Origin: Sorangium cellulosum
GTDB taxonomy: Bacteria; Myxococcota_A; Polyangia; Polyangiales; Polyangiaceae
Length of the DNA: 40,044 nucleotides
Assembly: GCF_001589285.1 (NCBI RefSeq)
Contig: NZ_JEMA01000361.1
Location: forward strand, 1 to 40,044
Reading direction: 5' to 3'
The notes beneath the pieces were generated by a model. The model saw only the letters and a program-made list of their open reading frames with translations. It was not told the origin of the DNA and ran no database searches. A program made the position numbers and the translations under genes. Positions 15,619-24,678 of this stretch are shown here, one piece after another. Numbering within the stretch: position 1 is the stretch's first letter; every line of letters begins with the position of its first letter.

Positions 15619-15632
15619 TGTGAGCGCTCACA
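15619..15632. promoter_or_regulatory. Ideal lac-type operator, possible auxiliary site
   Basis: TGTGAGCGCTCACA is a perfect palindrome and equals the core of the symmetric 'ideal' lac operator. Its centre is 299 bp upstream of the centre of the GH43 promoter operator. No TTGACA sits next to it on either strand, so it may be an auxiliary site for looping. The 532-bp gap 15547-16078 holds this site, the promoter and no gene. Confidence 0.55.
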
Positions 15633-15904
15633 CCGACGGCGGCGCCCAGATCGGCCGACGATGGGGCGAGCTCCTGGCCGGAGCGCGCGCTCGAGTCGCC
15701 GCGCGCGAGACGCGATGCCCGGGGCGCCGGCCGCCTGCGGCGTCGAGCGCCAGCCGTGCGCGCGCGGGCCGGCATCGCGCGCATCGGGCCGGCGATCACC
15801 GCGGTCCAGCGCCGCCCCCCCCCGGTGAAGCGGCGCTCCGGAGGAGCCCGCCAGCGCTGTCCTCCCTCCGGGCTGGAGGATCCCGCTCGGCCGGTCGATT
15901 GGGT

Positions 15905-15935
15905 TTGACACGAGAAATGTGATCGTTCACATTTC
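15905..15935 (+). promoter_or_regulatory. GH43 promoter with embedded LacI-type operator
   Basis: TTGACA (15905-15910), 17 bp, then CACATT (15928-15933). The operator GAAATGTGA-TCGT-TCACATTTC (15914-15935) has perfect 9-bp arms and overlaps spacer and -10. The geometry matches the promoter at 6230-6258: 7 bp between TTGACA and TGTGA in both. Similarity continues downstream, with TTGCCCTG-type blocks in both. The -10 is weak (3 of 6). The leader to the GTG start is about 140 nt. Confidence 0.62.
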
Positions 15936-16078
15936 GAAGGGGAATACTTGTGCTTTGCCCTGAGTGGGTCGTCCTGCGCGTACCTTTGCGCGGGCCACCC
16001 CCTCATCTGATGGCGCCTTCGTCGAGTCAGCACCGGGGGTGCGGGGCGCCAGCCATTCCGCTCGCGAGAGGATTCAAC

Positions 16079-17752
16079 GTGCGCCTGAACACAACTTGGT
16101 ACCGAGCAAGCAGCATCACCCTGTCGGCGATGGCGCTGGCCATCGTCGCCGCGATTCCCTCCCCCGCTCGGGCGGACAACCCGATCGTGCAGACCTTCTA
16201 CACGGCCGACCCCGCTCCCATGGTGCACGAAGGCACGTTGTACCTCTACACGTCCCACGACGAGGACGTCTCGGTGAACAACTTCTACACCATGAACGAC
16301 TGGAGGTTGTACTCCACCACGGACATGGTGAACTGGAGGGACCACGGCTCGGTGGCGAGCTACAGGACCTTCAGATGGGGAACCGGCGATGCGTGGGCGC
16401 CGCAGGGGATCGCCAGGAACGGCAAGTACTATCTGTACGTGCCGCTGAACAACGCCACCGGCGCGAGGATCGGCGTTGGCGTATCGGACAATGTGGCAGG
16501 TCCGTTCATGGACCCGCTGGGCAAGGAGCTGGCCGCGACCGGATCCGGCAACATCGACCCGACGGTGTTCATCGACGACGATGGACAGGCCTACATGTAC
16601 TGGGGGAATGGCACCCTCCGGTACGTGAAGCTGAACTCGGACATGATCAGCACCTCGGGGAGCATCACCAACGTGCCGTTGAATGGCTTCACCGAGGGGC
16701 CGTGGCTCTCCAAGCGAGGGTCGCTGTACTACCTCGTCTATGCCGCCATCGCCGGGTCCGAGAAGATCAGCTACGCGACCAGCAACAGCCCGACCGGGCC
16801 CTGGACCATCCGCGGCGACATCATGGGCGCTGGCCGGACCTACACCAACCACGCCGGCATCGTCGACTACAAGGGTCACTCGTACTTCTTCTATCACAAC
16901 AGCGCATTGCCGGGCGGCGGTGACTTCAAGCGCTCGGTCTGCGTGGAGGAGTTCACCTACGGCGCCGACGGCAGCATTCCGGCGATCGCGATGACCATGA
17001 ACGGACCGTCCGCTGTCGACACGCTGGATCCGTTCAAGCAAGTCGAGGCCGAGACAATCGCCTTCTCATCCGGGCTCAAGACCGAGGTGTGCACCGACAC
17101 CGGCGCCGGCATGAACGTCACGTCCATCAGCAATGGCGACTACATCAAGGTGAAGGACGTCGATTTCCTGGACGGCGTGACCTCCTTCGAGGCTCGGGTG
17201 TCGTCCGCATCCAGCGACGCGAAGATCGAGCTCCACCTCGACAGTCAGACAGGCCCGCTGCTCGGGACATGTGACGTCTCGGGCGCGTCGTCCTGGACCA
17301 CCAAGACCTGTGCTGTCAGCGGGGGCAGCGGCAAGCACGACCTGTTCCTGAAGTTCGTCGGCGGCAACGGCGACCTCTTCAAGTTCAACTGGTGGCGGTT
17401 TACCGGACCCACCATGCCGGATGGCGGGGGCGACGGCGGCGGCGGCGGTGCCGGTGGCAGCGCCGGGGACACGACCTCGGGCAGCGGCGGCTCGGCCACC
17501 GGAGGCACCGGCGGAGCGACCGGCACCGCTGGCTCGGGCAGCGGCGGCAGCGCCGATCCCTCGGGTGCGGCAGACAGCAGTAGCAACGCCGGCGCTGGTG
17601 GTGCCGGTGGCTCGGGCGGGAACGGCGCGGCCGACGCCGACTCAGGCGGCTCGTGCGCTTGCCGGACGGGCGCGAGCACGGGGAACGGCGGACTCGCCGC
17701 CGCGCTCTGGCTCATCCCTGCTGCGCTCGTTCTTCGGCGTCGGCGCCGGTAG
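16079..17752 (+). CDS. GH43 glycosidase with CBM6 and MYXO-CTERM anchor
   Basis: The GTG at 16079 follows GAGAGGATTCAAC and starts a clean signal peptide cut after ARA (residue 32); 557 residues. The five-bladed GH43 domain (35-315) has its three acidic residues: Asp44 in YTADPAP (base), Asp160 in SGNIDPTVFIDDDG and Glu206 in GFTEGPWL (acid). A CBM6 module follows (320-442), opening with QVEAE and closing with FNWWRF. A Gly/Ser/Ala linker leads to GGSCACRTG, a hydrophobic helix and RRRRR, a MYXO-CTERM signal. This order resembles arabinoxylan arabinofuranohydrolases/beta-xylosidases, so removal of arabinose or xylose from hemicellulose at the cell surface is likely. It is controlled by the LacI-type operators upstream. 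Confidence 0.88.
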   Translation: MRLNTTWYRASSITLSAMALAIVAAIPSPARADNPIVQTFYTADPAPMVHEGTLYLYTSHDEDVSVNNFYTMNDWRLYSTTDMVNWRDHGSVASYRTFRWGTGDAWAPQGIARNGKYYLYVPLNNATGARIGVGVSDNVAGPFMDPLGKELAATGSGNIDPTVFIDDDGQAYMYWGNGTLRYVKLNSDMISTSGSITNVPLNGFTEGPWLSKRGSLYYLVYAAIAGSEKISYATSNSPTGPWTIRGDIMGAGRTYTNHAGIVDYKGHSYFFYHNSALPGGGDFKRSVCVEEFTYGADGSIPAIAMTMNGPSAVDTLDPFKQVEAETIAFSSGLKTEVCTDTGAGMNVTSISNGDYIKVKDVDFLDGVTSFEARVSSASSDAKIELHLDSQTGPLLGTCDVSGASSWTTKTCAVSGGSGKHDLFLKFVGGNGDLFKFNWWRFTGPTMPDGGGDGGGGGAGGSAGDTTSGSGGSATGGTGGATGTAGSGSGGSADPSGAADSSSNAGAGGAGGSGGNGAADADSGGSCACRTGASTGNGGLAAALWLIPAALVLRRRRR

Positions 17753-18328
17753 GCGCTCGCGATCCGGTTCCTGATCGCTGCGAACCGTGGTGATCGGCTG
17801 GCAGGCGGAGAGCGGGCGCACAACGGCGCTCGCCGCGCCGCTCGCACAGGTGCCTTGATCATTCCAGATCCGGGCGAACGCGATGGCCATGAGCCTCGCC
17901 GGAATCGCCCAGCTCCAGCGTGTGCCGATGGCCAGGCCGTGGACGGCGCTGACCGCGACGGCGCGCCCATCATAAAAATGCACTTCAATGCGAATCGCGG
18001 GATGCCGCCGCGTTCCACGCCTCGAACGCGGCCGTTCCAGAGCGCCGCCTGGCGCCACTCCGGGTAGCGCGGCATACTCTCGACTTGATTCTTGAGCCGT
18101 CGCGGGCGGATTTATACGCCCGCCTGCGGGCCTGCCGCTCCGGCTTTCCTTTCACCGATTTCGGACCGGGTCCCGCAATGGGTCTGCTCGGAGACGCCGT
18201 CGCCGGGCCGGGCGCGCCGCGATCACAGGCCCGGTCACCCTGATTGCTGACGAACGCTGGCTCCTGGCGGAGGCGGACTCCGCCGGCGCGAGCGATCGTC
18301 TGAGCAGAATCATGATGTGGAGGAAGAA
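17753..18328. other. 576-bp intergenic region
   Basis: Between the GH43 gene and the protease gene. Open frames on the minus strand here are continuations of antisense frames through the GH43 linker and show no recognisable family. A short stem GGGCG/CGCCC flanks a TTTATA at about 18104-18117, the only AT-rich spot. I see no RNA gene. Confidence 0.4.
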
Positions 18329-19636
18329 TTGAAGAAGAGAGAGCTTGGTCATCAGCTTGGTCTCGCTGTGTGCGCGGGCGCCGCGCTCGGCCTCTCGACG
18401 GGCTGCTCGATTGAAGGCGCGCCGGACGAGGCGCTCGAGTCGCAGTCGTCCGAGATCGTCGGCGGCGAGGTCGCCGAGGCGAGCCCGTGGGCCGTCCAGG
18501 TCTTCGACGTGCGCGGGAGCACGGGCGACTTCTTCCAGTGCTCCGGCTCCCTCGTCGCGCCGCGCTGGGTGCTCACCGCGCAGCACTGCATCGCGGACGA
18601 GGGCGAGACGTCGGCGGTGCGCGTCGGCAGCAACACGTACGGCCAGGGCCAGCGCATCACGGTCGACGCTGTCGAGGTGCCCTCGGCCGCCGCCGACATC
18701 GCGCTGCTCCACCTGACCGAGGACGCCGACGGACCGTTCGTCGAGCTGGCCGAGGCGACGTCGGTCGCGACAGGCAGCGACGCGACGGCCTACGGCTGGG
18801 GGAGCGAGGGCACGCCGCTGGTGATGGCGCCGTCGCTCAAGAAGGCGATCCTCCACATCGACGGCTGGTACTCCGACGAGGAGCTCCTCGGGACGGGCGT
18901 GACGGGCTCGGGCTGGAGCGGTGACTCCGGCGGCCCGTGGTTCGTCGACGGTCGTCAGGTCGCCGTGTTCTCGGCCTCGAGCGGACAGAACGGCACGAAC
19001 CTGCACGCGAGCCTCCTCGGCGTCGACGTCGCGCGCCACCGCGCCTGGATCGACGCCACGATCGCCGGCGGCCCCACGGTCCACCCCAGCAACCAGGTGG
19101 TGCTCCACGATCTCTCGAACTTCTCCGGCATCTCGCAGGGCTTCGGGATCGGCCGCTACAACGTCGCGGACCTGACGATCATCGGCAACGACCGCGCGAG
19201 CTCGATCAGGGTGCCTGCCGGGCTCCGGGTCACCGTCTTCGTCAACCACAACTTCGAGTATGGGGCGTACGTCTTCACCTCGGACACGAACCTCGTGGCC
19301 GCAGGCTCGAACGGCGTGTCCGCGAGCCCGAACGACGTCATCTCGAGCCTCGTCGTCTCGAACGCCTCGGACCCGCAGCTGGACGTTGTCACCTTCTACG
19401 AGCACGCCGACTTCTCGGGCGAATCGTTCGCGCTCGGCGTCGGCGGCAGCTACCTTTTCGGCGGCCCATGGGACTTGCGGATCAGCTCCGTCCGCGTGCC
19501 CCCCGGCTTCAAGCTGACGCTCTACGACGGGTACTTCTGGACTTCGCAGGCGTCACGCGTCCTCACGGCAGACGCGAACCTCGCCCCCCTCAACTTCGAC
19601 GACACGACCCGAACCTTCCTCATCGAGCGCCTGTAG
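18329..19636 (+). CDS. S1 trypsin-like protease lipoprotein with beta/gamma-crystallin-like repeats
   Basis: The start is placed at TTG 18329, five bases after GGAGG, because it yields a standard lipoprotein signal (MKKRELGHQL to LSTGC, Cys26). A GTG at 18317 is the alternative. After a pro-region the activation site IVGG (43-46) opens an S1 domain with His86 (TAQHC), Asp123 (ADIALLHL) and Ser200 (GDSGGP). From about 245 come two repeats like beta/gamma-crystallin motifs: FVNHNFEYGAYVFTSDTNL, and FYEHADFSGESFALGVG followed by ISSVRVPPGFKLTLY. This is an exported endopeptidase; the crystallin-like part may bind calcium or matrix. Confidence 0.87.
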   Translation: MKKRELGHQLGLAVCAGAALGLSTGCSIEGAPDEALESQSSEIVGGEVAEASPWAVQVFDVRGSTGDFFQCSGSLVAPRWVLTAQHCIADEGETSAVRVGSNTYGQGQRITVDAVEVPSAAADIALLHLTEDADGPFVELAEATSVATGSDATAYGWGSEGTPLVMAPSLKKAILHIDGWYSDEELLGTGVTGSGWSGDSGGPWFVDGRQVAVFSASSGQNGTNLHASLLGVDVARHRAWIDATIAGGPTVHPSNQVVLHDLSNFSGISQGFGIGRYNVADLTIIGNDRASSIRVPAGLRVTVFVNHNFEYGAYVFTSDTNLVAAGSNGVSASPNDVISSLVVSNASDPQLDVVTFYEHADFSGESFALGVGGSYLFGGPWDLRISSVRVPPGFKLTLYDGYFWTSQASRVLTADANLAPLNFDDTTRTFLIERL

Positions 19637-19832
19637 GAGCGAGCGCGCGCGGCTCGCGCCGCGCGACGAACGCCGGATGATCCTCACGCCGGCCGCGCGA
19701 GGCCAGGACGGCGCGCTCTCGCGGTCCTTGCTCCGTGGGCCCCCTCCGGCTCGAGCCCCACGTCGTGCTGGCCTACCCTCGCGGCGGCGCGCCTGTTGCT
19801 CCGGCGACGCCGCATGATCCGGGCTCGGTCCG

Positions 19833-20429
19833 TCATACAGGGGCGCCGGGATTCACCACCACCTGGTACTGACGTCCAGCGGACAGCACGTTTGGATCGA
19901 TGCCCTCCTCGAGCGGTACGCGCGTCTGCGTGAGCTGGTGTCCTGGCAAGCAACACGCGAGGGTGAAGGCCGCGTCCCAGCGCAGCCGATCGAGCACCCT
20001 GTCCATGTGCACGTGGGCGTGGACGAACGTCACGAACACAGGCATCGGGGGCAGGGCATTGAGCTGATCCGCGACGTCGTCGATGCTGGCCTTGTGCCAC
20101 GCCAGGCGCCGAACCCCGAAGCGGTCGCGCCACGCCTCCACCAGCGCCACGTTGAGCAGCGGATCGACGCTGATGTTGTCCGCCTCGCTCTTCAGCGAGA
20201 AGAGGGCCCCGGTCCTCGCGTGGGCCCCGTCCCCGACGTGAATGACGCGACATGGGCGGCCCTTGGTCAAGAGGGGCCGGAGATGACAGAGGGCAGAGTA
20301 GCTCTCGGTCATCTCCTTGGCGGGCCTGGTCGCCTTGGCGAACAAGGGCCACAGCGCTTCGAAGGAGCGCCTTCGCATCAGCCGGTCCAGGTAGTCGCTG
20401 CTCGGGGGCTGCGCGTCGGTGCTGACCAT
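19833..20429 (-). CDS. Unknown protein with Rossmann-like pattern
   Basis: 198 residues from the ATG at 20429; an in-frame ATG at 20528 would add a Pro/Arg-rich extension that looks non-coding. Residues about 60-160 show alternating strands and helices: CRVIHVGDGAHARTGALF, NISVDPLLNVALVEAW, MPVFVTFVHAHVHMDRVLD and FTLACCLPGHQL. The Gly-rich turn after the first strand and the Asp ending the second resemble a methyltransferase-like Rossmann fold. The GxGxG motif is degenerate and no family is certain. It converges with the protease gene. Confidence 0.6.
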   Translation of the reverse strand: MVSTDAQPPSSDYLDRLMRRRSFEALWPLFAKATRPAKEMTESYSALCHLRPLLTKGRPCRVIHVGDGAHARTGALFSLKSEADNISVDPLLNVALVEAWRDRFGVRRLAWHKASIDDVADQLNALPPMPVFVTFVHAHVHMDRVLDRLRWDAAFTLACCLPGHQLTQTRVPLEEGIDPNVLSAGRQYQVVVNPGAPV

Positions 20430-20617
20430 GGAGGCTGCTTGTAGCAGAGCTGCCGCGATCCGCGAGCTGGTCCCTGGAGGCGTCGTCCTGCCAGGCGCTC
20501 TCGGCCTCTTCGCCGGCGCTCTCGCCATCGGCTGCAGCGGCGTCCGCTGATCGAACCCCCGGGCCGCTCGCCTGCCGCGACCCGCGCCGGCATGGGCGCC
20601 GGCGCGCCTGCGCCAGG

Positions 20618-22516
20618 CTATTGCAGCGTCACGGTGTAGGAGCCATTGACCCGGAGGCCGAGCAGCTGGATGACCCGGACGACGTACTCGCCAGGCTGCT
20701 CGAAGAGCGACGACAGATCATTGTCACCTTCCCGAAGAAACTCCTCGAGGGGGAGCTCGTCGGCCGGCGCATCGCGCCGGCTCACTTCGATGAGGCCACT
20801 GTCCGTGTCCCGCAGCACGATGTGGAAGCTCGTCGATGCGCCTGCGCTCACCAAGAACCAATCCTCGTCTTCTCCCCTGGCCAGCTCCCACTCGCCCTCG
20901 ACGGCCTTGCCGGCCTCCAGCGTGGTCGCCGTCTCCAGGGACGCCCCGTGATCGTCCGCGTAGAGGGAGACGTAACGCTCGATCTCCTCGGGGCTCGGGA
21001 GCAGCGGCGACGAGACCAGCTGTTCCCCCAGCGAAGCCCGGAGGTAGTATGTGCCCGTCTGGCTCGGCTTGAACGAGACGGTCCGCTCGGAGGTCGATGC
21101 CACCACGTTCTGCTGGGCATCGAGGAGATCGAGCGGCACGCGGCCACCGAAGGAGTAAAGCGTGTTCGCCTGCAGATCGACGGCGAACATGTCCACGTCG
21201 CCGGGCGGTTCGATGCGCGCGCTCCATTCGCCGGGGTCGACGACGCTGGCCGAGTCGGGGAGATTGCCGTGGTCGTCTTCCACGTGGCACATAGGCCGCG
21301 ACGGGTCGTCCGTCTGCCCCTCGCACGCGCGAAAATCCCGGAGGAGACCCAGGTAAAGCGAGAGCCAGCGGGAGAAGACCTCATGGTTCTCCTCGTTCAT
21401 GTTCGCCTGATCGACGGCGCGCTGCATCTGGTCGGCCCGAGCCAGCATCCTGTCGATCTGGTCGAACAGCGTGGGGCTCTGGTTGCGCCGCAGCCAGTCC
21501 GCGAACGCGTCCCGGTTCTGCTCGAGCGTGCGCCCCTCGTTGGCCACGTAATCTGGCCGGGACACGCCGACCAGGTCGAAATCGTAGGGAGCGTAGAAGA
21601 TCGCCTCGCGATCGGGGTCGACCATGGCGACCAGGTTCTTCCCCTCGATCCCGTCGTACTGAATCACGAAATCGTTCAGCAGGTTCAACAGCAAGAGACC
21701 CACCTGGTCCACCTGGAGCTGCGAGGTGTCGACCCCGGACAGGTCTTCCCATTCCACCATGCCGCAGCGTTCGGCCATCTCGTCCTCGGGCTCGCGCACG
21801 AACGCGAGGTGCGTCTCCTCCTTGCCGGTCGGCGCGTCGTGGTAGGTGAGCCGTACGAGCCGCGTCTTGAGCGAGGGCACCTGCAGCTGGTCGAGCACCT
21901 GATAAACCGTGTCCTCCATCAGCAGGCGCTGCTCGTAGGTCTCGATAGAATCCGCCTTGAGCGTGGGGGACAAGCCTTCCCTGTCCCCGCAATGCGTGAC
22001 GAACTTCACCGACTTTCCGAGGTGCGCGAAGATGTTGTCTTTCTGCTTTTCCTGGAATTTGAGCGAGAACGGGCGAACGCCGCAATGGAAGCGCGAAACT
22101 CCCCGGGCGATGATGTTCGCGGTGATCGGCGCCGCGCCGCCCTCGTCGCTCAGCTCGATCACGGCCTGTGAGCCCGATTCCTCTTTCGTGGGTGCACTGT
22201 TCAGCTTCGTGAAATCGGCAGAGATCCGCATGTTCAGCACGTCGCGGCTCTGGAACATGGGCGACTTTGAAGCGTGACAGGTGAACGCCTGCCAGTCCGG
22301 CGACGTGCTGGCGGGCGTCTCGTCGTCGTTGCCGGCGGGCGTCTCGTCGCCATTGCCGGCGGGCGTCTCGTCGCCGTTGCCGGCGGGCGTCTCGTCGCCG
22401 TTGGAATCCGGGATGGATTGCGTCGAGTCGTCGGGCGGCTCACTGGAGCATGCCCCATTCAACGCGAATCCAGGCAAGAGAAGGGTCGCGAGGGTAATCA
22501 AGCGCGCTTGGTTCAT
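20618..22516 (-). CDS. CotH-like lipoprotein with two C-terminal PPC-type beta domains
   Basis: The ATG at 22516 is chosen because it begins a lipoprotein signal (MNQARLITLATLLLPGF, lipobox LNGAC, Cys23); 632 residues. An acidic linker of four NGDETPAG-type repeats follows. Residues about 75-415 resemble CotH-type secreted kinase-like proteins: IIARGVSRFHCGVRPFSLKF, LLLNLLNDFVIQYDGIEGKN and AIFYAPYDFDLVGV. They are followed by two beta domains of pre-peptidase C-terminal type (PPGDVDMFAVDLQANTLYSF; RGEDEDWFLVSAGASTSFHI). CotH proteins phosphorylate extracellular proteins in sporulating bacilli. A comparable role here is inference. Confidence 0.72.
   Translation of the reverse strand: MNQARLITLATLLLPGFALNGACSSEPPDDSTQSIPDSNGDETPAGNGDETPAGNGDETPAGNDDETPASTSPDWQAFTCHASKSPMFQSRDVLNMRISADFTKLNSAPTKEESGSQAVIELSDEGGAAPITANIIARGVSRFHCGVRPFSLKFQEKQKDNIFAHLGKSVKFVTHCGDREGLSPTLKADSIETYEQRLLMEDTVYQVLDQLQVPSLKTRLVRLTYHDAPTGKEETHLAFVREPEDEMAERCGMVEWEDLSGVDTSQLQVDQVGLLLLNLLNDFVIQYDGIEGKNLVAMVDPDREAIFYAPYDFDLVGVSRPDYVANEGRTLEQNRDAFADWLRRNQSPTLFDQIDRMLARADQMQRAVDQANMNEENHEVFSRWLSLYLGLLRDFRACEGQTDDPSRPMCHVEDDHGNLPDSASVVDPGEWSARIEPPGDVDMFAVDLQANTLYSFGGRVPLDLLDAQQNVVASTSERTVSFKPSQTGTYYLRASLGEQLVSSPLLPSPEEIERYVSLYADDHGASLETATTLEAGKAVEGEWELARGEDEDWFLVSAGASTSFHIVLRDTDSGLIEVSRRDAPADELPLEEFLREGDNDLSSLFEQPGEYVVRVIQLLGLRVNGSYTVTLQ
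22311..22406. repeat. 24-bp in-frame tandem repeat, four units
   Basis: Units begin at 22311, 22335, 22359 and 22383, each near GCGGGCGTCTCGTCGCCGTT. They encode the acidic octapeptide repeat (DETPAGNG) in the linker of the CotH-like lipoprotein. Near identity at DNA level suggests recent expansion by slippage. Confidence 0.8.
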
Positions 22517-23136
22517 AGAATATTCAACCGTGACGAGGGGGAGTACCGCGAGACGAAGCATCAGCGCACGGACGATCCGCGCGCCGCACGGATGTGGGCC
22601 GCACACCGGGGTGGATGCCGCCAGGGGGCCTGAGCCTTCAGATGATTTGCGACGGCGTCGTCGACCCGCTCGCCTGGACACCTGGAGCGGGTTCGTCGAG
22701 GAATTTTCGATACGCCGAAGCGCGATGTTTCCTGTCGCGATAAACCTCCGGGCGCGTTCGGCTGCTGGAGCCGCATTGCCCCGCGGGCGCGCGGCGCGCT
22801 CGCGTGGCCCCTCCGTCACCGCCTCCCCCCGGGGCGGCGCTGCCCCGCAGGTCCTGGATCGCGACGCTTCGCCCCCGCGGAACCGTCCCGCCAGGAGGGC
22901 CTGCCGGGGAGGGGAGGTCGCCGGAAACCGTAGCGATTCTCATGGCTTCCGCGTGTTCCGCCGCCGAGGGCGCGTCCTGTGTGGCCCGGCGACGCCCCCT
23001 CCACCGCCGCGTCGCCCGCGGTGAAGGCCCGCGGCATCGATGCGTCGTGACGCGCTGGACCGCCGTCGCGACCGTGTCGCTGGGGCAATCGTTCGTCCAG
23101 ACGTGGTTCGTGGCGAGCGGAGTCTTGAAAGCAGCG
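22517..23136. other. 620-bp intergenic region
   Basis: Lies upstream of the CotH-like gene and downstream of the spermidine-synthase-like gene. Open frames in it are short or Arg/Pro-rich with no recognisable family. A locally AT-richer stretch near 22690-22750 (GAATTTTCGATAC, CGCGATAAACC) is the likeliest place for the CotH promoter, but no convincing -35/-10 pair stands out. Confidence 0.35.
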
Positions 23137-24678
23137 CTAAGGGTACGTGTCGAACGCCCACCACTCCGTCGCCATGTTGTCGTCGGTGATGATGGGGTCA
23201 CCCTGCGTCCGCCGCAGGATCGACGCCCGGCTTTCCCAGGTGGGCCCGCCGCGCCAGCCCTGCTCTTTCAGCAGATCGAGCTGCGCGGCGCGGCTGCCGG
23301 CGGGCAGCACGGGACGACCGTCGATCTGCCAGGCGTCGAGCTTCTCCTCGAAGCGCGCGGGGTCGATCGTGATCGGATCGTCGCTCGCGATCAGCATGTT
23401 CTGGTAGCGGAGGGCGTGGGGGAACACTGTCGCTCCGGTCTTCTGAGCCGCGGTGGACATGGTCGTGTTGTAGTAGAGCGCGCCGCCCTGCTTCAGGTGC
23501 CGGCGGCATAGATCCAGCATCTCCCGGGAGAGCAACAGCGAGGCGTGCGAGCGCCAGTGCACGATCGTGTTCTCGACGATGACGTCGAAGCGCCGCGCGG
23601 TGCGCCCCAGGTAGCGCCGGCCGTCGTCGATGAGGAGCTCCACCTTGGGGTTGTCCAGCGCGCTCGCGACGACGGGCGCGCGTCGCGCCGCCTCGATGAA
23701 CGCGGGGTTGATCTCGACCACGGTGAGGTGCTCGACGTCGGGGTCGTTCGCCAGCACCTGAAGCCAGGAGCCTGACCCGAGGCCGATCATGAGGATGTCG
23801 CGCGGCCGGGGGTGGAACGCGGACACCAGGTAGGCCCGCAGCACCCGGTTCTCGTCCTTCTCCGGCAGCGGGCTGACGTTGGCGATGCCCTCGTAGGATC
23901 CGCCGCCGTACACGGTGCCCGACCGGGAGACCGTGACGACGCCTTCGCGACGTTCGATGACGTGGGCGAAGCGACCGTGTTCGCTGTGCTCCTCCCCGTA
24001 AAGAAGCTTCTCGTAGAGGTCATCGTAGAGCGCTCTCGCCGACCCCACGAAGGACACGACGGCGGCGGCCAGGAGCGCGCAGCTCAGCACGCGCGAGCGC
24101 GCCGTCGTCGACGCGGAGAGCATGAGCATCACGCCGAGCGCGGCGCCCGCGATCGCGAGGGCCACGTTGAGCTCGCGCAGGGGCAAGACGTCCAGCAGCA
24201 CGAGGCCGGTGACCAGGCTGCCCAGCGTCGAGCCCACGATGTTGCCGACGTAGACGTAGGACAGCCGCGCGCCGGCCAGCTCGTCCGCGCGGATCCCGAA
24301 GTGGCACAGGAGCGGAAACCCCGCGCCGAGGCAGGCGCTGGCGAGCGCGAAGACAGGCAGCGTGGAGGCCGGCTCCACGCCGCGGCCGACGAGGTGCGCG
24401 ACGGCGGGGGCCACGAGGAAGGCCGCGAGCGCCCCGGCGAAGATCACCCAGCCCACCCGGTAGAGCTGCCCGGAGCGCTCCGCCGCGGCGCTCCTGCAGT
24501 AGCGACCGGCGAGGAGCGATCCGCCGGCCAGACCGGCGAGGTAGGTGGCGAGCAGGAAGCCGAAGGCGTCCGGCGCGCCTTCGGTCGCGAAGCTGTAGAC
24601 CCGGACCCAGAGGACCTCGTGCGAGAGCGCGAGACAACCGCCGAGCGTGGCGACGAGGACGGCAACGAGGAGCCTCAT
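23137..24678 (-). CDS. Membrane-fused spermidine-synthase-like protein
   Basis: 513 residues: about seven membrane helices (residues 1-215), then a SpeE-like Rossmann domain (about 245-513). The SAM-type loop is GLGSGSWLQVL (299-309) with Glu322 ending the next strand, and DDGRRYL at 351-357. True aminopropyltransferases have Asp as general base in a YDVIxxD motif; here the place reads FDVIVENTIVHW, so that Asp is absent. Spermidine synthesis is therefore doubtful. It overlaps the next gene upstream by ATGA (24675-24678), so the two are coupled and may form one membrane complex. Confidence 0.8.
   Translation of the reverse strand: MRLLVAVLVATLGGCLALSHEVLWVRVYSFATEGAPDAFGFLLATYLAGLAGGSLLAGRYCRSAAAERSGQLYRVGWVIFAGALAAFLVAPAVAHLVGRGVEPASTLPVFALASACLGAGFPLLCHFGIRADELAGARLSYVYVGNIVGSTLGSLVTGLVLLDVLPLRELNVALAIAGAALGVMLMLSASTTARSRVLSCALLAAAVVSFVGSARALYDDLYEKLLYGEEHSEHGRFAHVIERREGVVTVSRSGTVYGGGSYEGIANVSPLPEKDENRVLRAYLVSAFHPRPRDILMIGLGSGSWLQVLANDPDVEHLTVVEINPAFIEAARRAPVVASALDNPKVELLIDDGRRYLGRTARRFDVIVENTIVHWRSHASLLLSREMLDLCRRHLKQGGALYYNTTMSTAAQKTGATVFPHALRYQNMLIASDDPITIDPARFEEKLDAWQIDGRPVLPAGSRAAQLDLLKEQGWRGGPTWESRASILRRTQGDPIITDDNMATEWWAFDTYP

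Noticed and set aside
18152..19405. A 417-codon minus-strand frame opposite the S1 protease
   Set aside because: It has Arg/Val/Asp-rich low-complexity product and no domain; the plus strand has an intact catalytic triad and signal peptide.
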